Source: an uncultured Eubacteriales bacterium
GTDB taxonomy: Bacteria; Bacillota; Clostridia; Oscillospirales; Oscillospiraceae
Direction of reading: 5' to 3'
Assembly: GCA_900540545.1 (NCBI GenBank)
Contig: UQGJ01000108.1
Location: 1 to 6,296 of the forward strand
DNA: 6,296 bases
Shown here: in pieces, positions 5,348 to 6,296 of the stretch
Layout: each line of letters begins with the position of its first letter
Position numbering within the stretch: the first letter of the stretch is position 1
Notes under the pieces: model-generated
The model's input: only the letters and a program-made list of their open reading frames with translations
The model's database searches: none
Told to the model about the DNA's origin: nothing
Program-made: the position numbers and the translations under genes

Positions 5348-6170
5348 GGCCCCGCCCTCCCGTGAAGATGGCGGCGTACTGCCCCGGCGTCAGGCCGATG
5401 AGCTTCTTGAACTGGTTGGTGAAGTGGCTCTGGTCGGCGAAGCCGGTCTCCAGGGCGGCGTCCACGGGGGAGGCCCCCTGCTCCAGCAGCTTTTTGGCCG
5501 CCCCCACCCGCACCGTCACCAGATAGCTGTAAGGCGTGATGCCCTTCTCCCGGGTGAAGGCCCGGATGAGCCGGTACTTGTCCCACCCCGCCAGGGCGGA
5601 GAGCTGGTCCAGGGTGACGTGCTGGGCGTAGTGCTCCTCCAGCCACGCGCACACCGCCGCCGTCCCCTCCGCCAGGGGGCCCGCCGCCGGGGCGGGGGGC
5701 GCTCCGGCGCAGTCGGACAGGAGCTGGGACAGGAAGAGGAGGAAGCTCTCCTCCTTGTCGAACTCCCGGTCCTGGTCCATGACCATGGCGTGGACCGCCC
5801 GGAGGGGCGGCACCAGGGGGGAGCGGAACACCGCCGGGTCGGCGAAGTGGGGGAGTTCCTCCCGCCCGGTGATCTGCCCGGCGAACCGGGCCATGGTGTC
5901 CACGGGGATGTTGAGGCCCCGGTAGTCCAGCGTCCGCCCGTCCTCCGGGCGGCAGGCGTGGACGTCGCCGGGGTTGAAGAGCAGCAGGTCCCCGCCGGTG
6001 ACGGTGCAGTCGGCGTGGCGGCAGGTCATGTGCTGGAGGCCGGACTCGATGAAGCCGATCATATAGTGGTCGTGAAAGTGGCCGGGAAAGATTTGGATGA
6101 TGCCCTCGAATTGATAGGCCTCCAACTGTAATTCCCGGTCATAGCGCACGATGCGCGTGCCCTGTTCCAT
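5340..6170 (-). CDS. AraC-family transcriptional regulator with cupin sensor domain
   Basis: This 276-residue regulator has an N-terminal cupin-type ligand domain (about 10-95) with HFHDH (31-35), G60-D61 and NPGDVH (66-71). A linker rich in Ala and Pro (about 154-168) leads to the C-terminal double helix-turn-helix domain. The first HTH lies at about 186-209 (TLDQLSALAGWDKYRLIRAF). The second lies at 235-265, with the classic A-ETGFADQSHFTNQFKKLIGLTPGQY block. The histidines in HFHDH could bind a metal or ligand. The ATG at 6168-6170 has AAAAGGAG (6182-6189) upstream. It leads the operon with the permease and DUF2000 genes, so it probably activates them and itself in response to a small molecule. 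The ligand is unknown. Confidence 0.9.
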   Translation of the reverse strand: MEQGTRIVRYDRELQLEAYQFEGIIQIFPGHFHDHYMIGFIESGLQHMTCRHADCTVTGGDLLLFNPGDVHACRPEDGRTLDYRGLNIPVDTMARFAGQITGREELPHFADPAVFRSPLVPPLRAVHAMVMDQDREFDKEESFLLFLSQLLSDCAGAPPAPAAGPLAEGTAAVCAWLEEHYAQHVTLDQLSALAGWDKYRLIRAFTREKGITPYSYLVTVRVGAAKKLLEQGASPVDAALETGFADQSHFTNQFKKLIGLTPGQYAAIFTGGRGHA

Positions 6171-6195
6171 GGGGTGTTCATCTCCTTTTGGGGAG

Positions 6196-6204
6196 AGTAT
6201 AGCA
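6196..6204 (-). promoter_or_regulatory. Extended -10 promoter of the AraC-EamA-DUF2000 operon
   Basis: On the minus strand, TGC precedes TATACT (6196-6201). No clear -35 is present at 17 bp, which fits a promoter needing an activator. The start site is near 6189. Confidence 0.55.
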
Positions 6205-6222
6205 CGTTTGGGCGGGGGTGGC

Positions 6223-6239
6223 TTGCAGGATATTGCAGG
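6223..6239 (-). promoter_or_regulatory. Direct repeats, candidate AraC-family operator
   Basis: CCTGCAA occurs twice on the minus strand (6233-6239 and 6223-6229), starting exactly 10 bp apart, one helical turn. They lie where the -35 element would be and just upstream. The two HTHs of one AraC-type monomer contact successive major grooves, so this placement suits an activator. Binding is inference. Confidence 0.45.
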
Positions 6240-6252
6240 GGGGCGCTCCCGC

Positions 6253-6296
6253 GCGGGGGTCCCCTTTCTCGTTTGAGAAAGGGGACGGAAAGAAAA
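6253..6296. repeat. Dispersed hairpin repeat, right copy (inverted)
   Basis: A perfect 12-bp stem (6259-6270 with 6275-6286) has a GTTT loop, which is AAAC read on the minus strand. It is the reverse-complement counterpart of the repeat at 12-55. The C6263-G6282 pair replaces a T-A pair of the left copy. There is no T tract after the stem. The element may continue past the window end. Confidence 0.75.

Noticed and set aside
5223..6131. Long plus-strand frame of 302 residues opposite the AraC gene
   Set aside because: It is Arg/Gly/Pro/Val-rich shadow sequence of a GC-rich gene, with no ribosome binding site or recognisable domain. The opposite strand encodes a clear AraC regulator.
12..6296. 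The whole window as a transposon bounded by terminal inverted repeats
   Set aside because: No transposase or integrase lies between the repeats, the genes are mostly housekeeping-like with native composition, and no target duplication can be seen at the window edges.
1..6296. CRISPR array, tRNA or rRNA genes
   Set aside because: No regularly spaced repeats, cloverleaf-like or ribosomal RNA segments were seen on either strand.

Overview
The window looks like chromosomal DNA of a GC-rich anaerobic Firmicute, most likely a gut Oscillospirales (Flavonifractor, Lawsonibacter or Intestinimonas relatives). I infer this from the Firmicute-style AAAGGAG ribosome binding sites, TATAAT-type promoters, an energy-coupling factor (ECF) S component and the very GC-rich codon use. 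It holds eight protein-coding genes, no RNA genes and no complete mobile element. Many long open frames opposite the genes are shadows of GC-rich coding sequence.

Left part (1-840): a hairpin repeat at 12-55 precedes a consensus promoter and a stand-alone ECF transporter S component (165-740, +), which ends in a strong hairpin. Next (841-1990) is a visibly AT-richer single-gene island. It holds a Mrr-type type IV restriction endonuclease with a PUA/EVE-like N-terminal sensor domain (921-1922, +) and is closed by a perfect 20-bp stem terminator shared with the converging gene. It looks horizontally acquired and has no partner methylase.

Middle (2032-3950): a class I PLP-dependent aminotransferase (2032-3222, -) and a small unrecognised 80-residue protein (3315-3557, -) are separated by a terminator. 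The small gene is divergent from an 83-residue XRE-type DNA-binding protein (3700-3951, +). The 142 bp between them hold two opposed promoters and a palindrome that could be an operator.

Right part (4018-6170): a tight minus-strand operon encodes an AraC-family regulator, a 10-helix EamA/DMT transporter and a DUF2000 protein. Each junction overlaps by exactly 8 nt. The likely logic is that a small molecule sensed by the AraC protein induces its export. A pair of CCTGCAA direct repeats, 10 bp apart, upstream of the AraC gene is a candidate regulator site. The window closes with an inverted copy (6253-6296) of the same hairpin repeat seen at the left end. The two copies differ by a compensatory base-pair change in the stem, so they belong to a dispersed structured repeat family.
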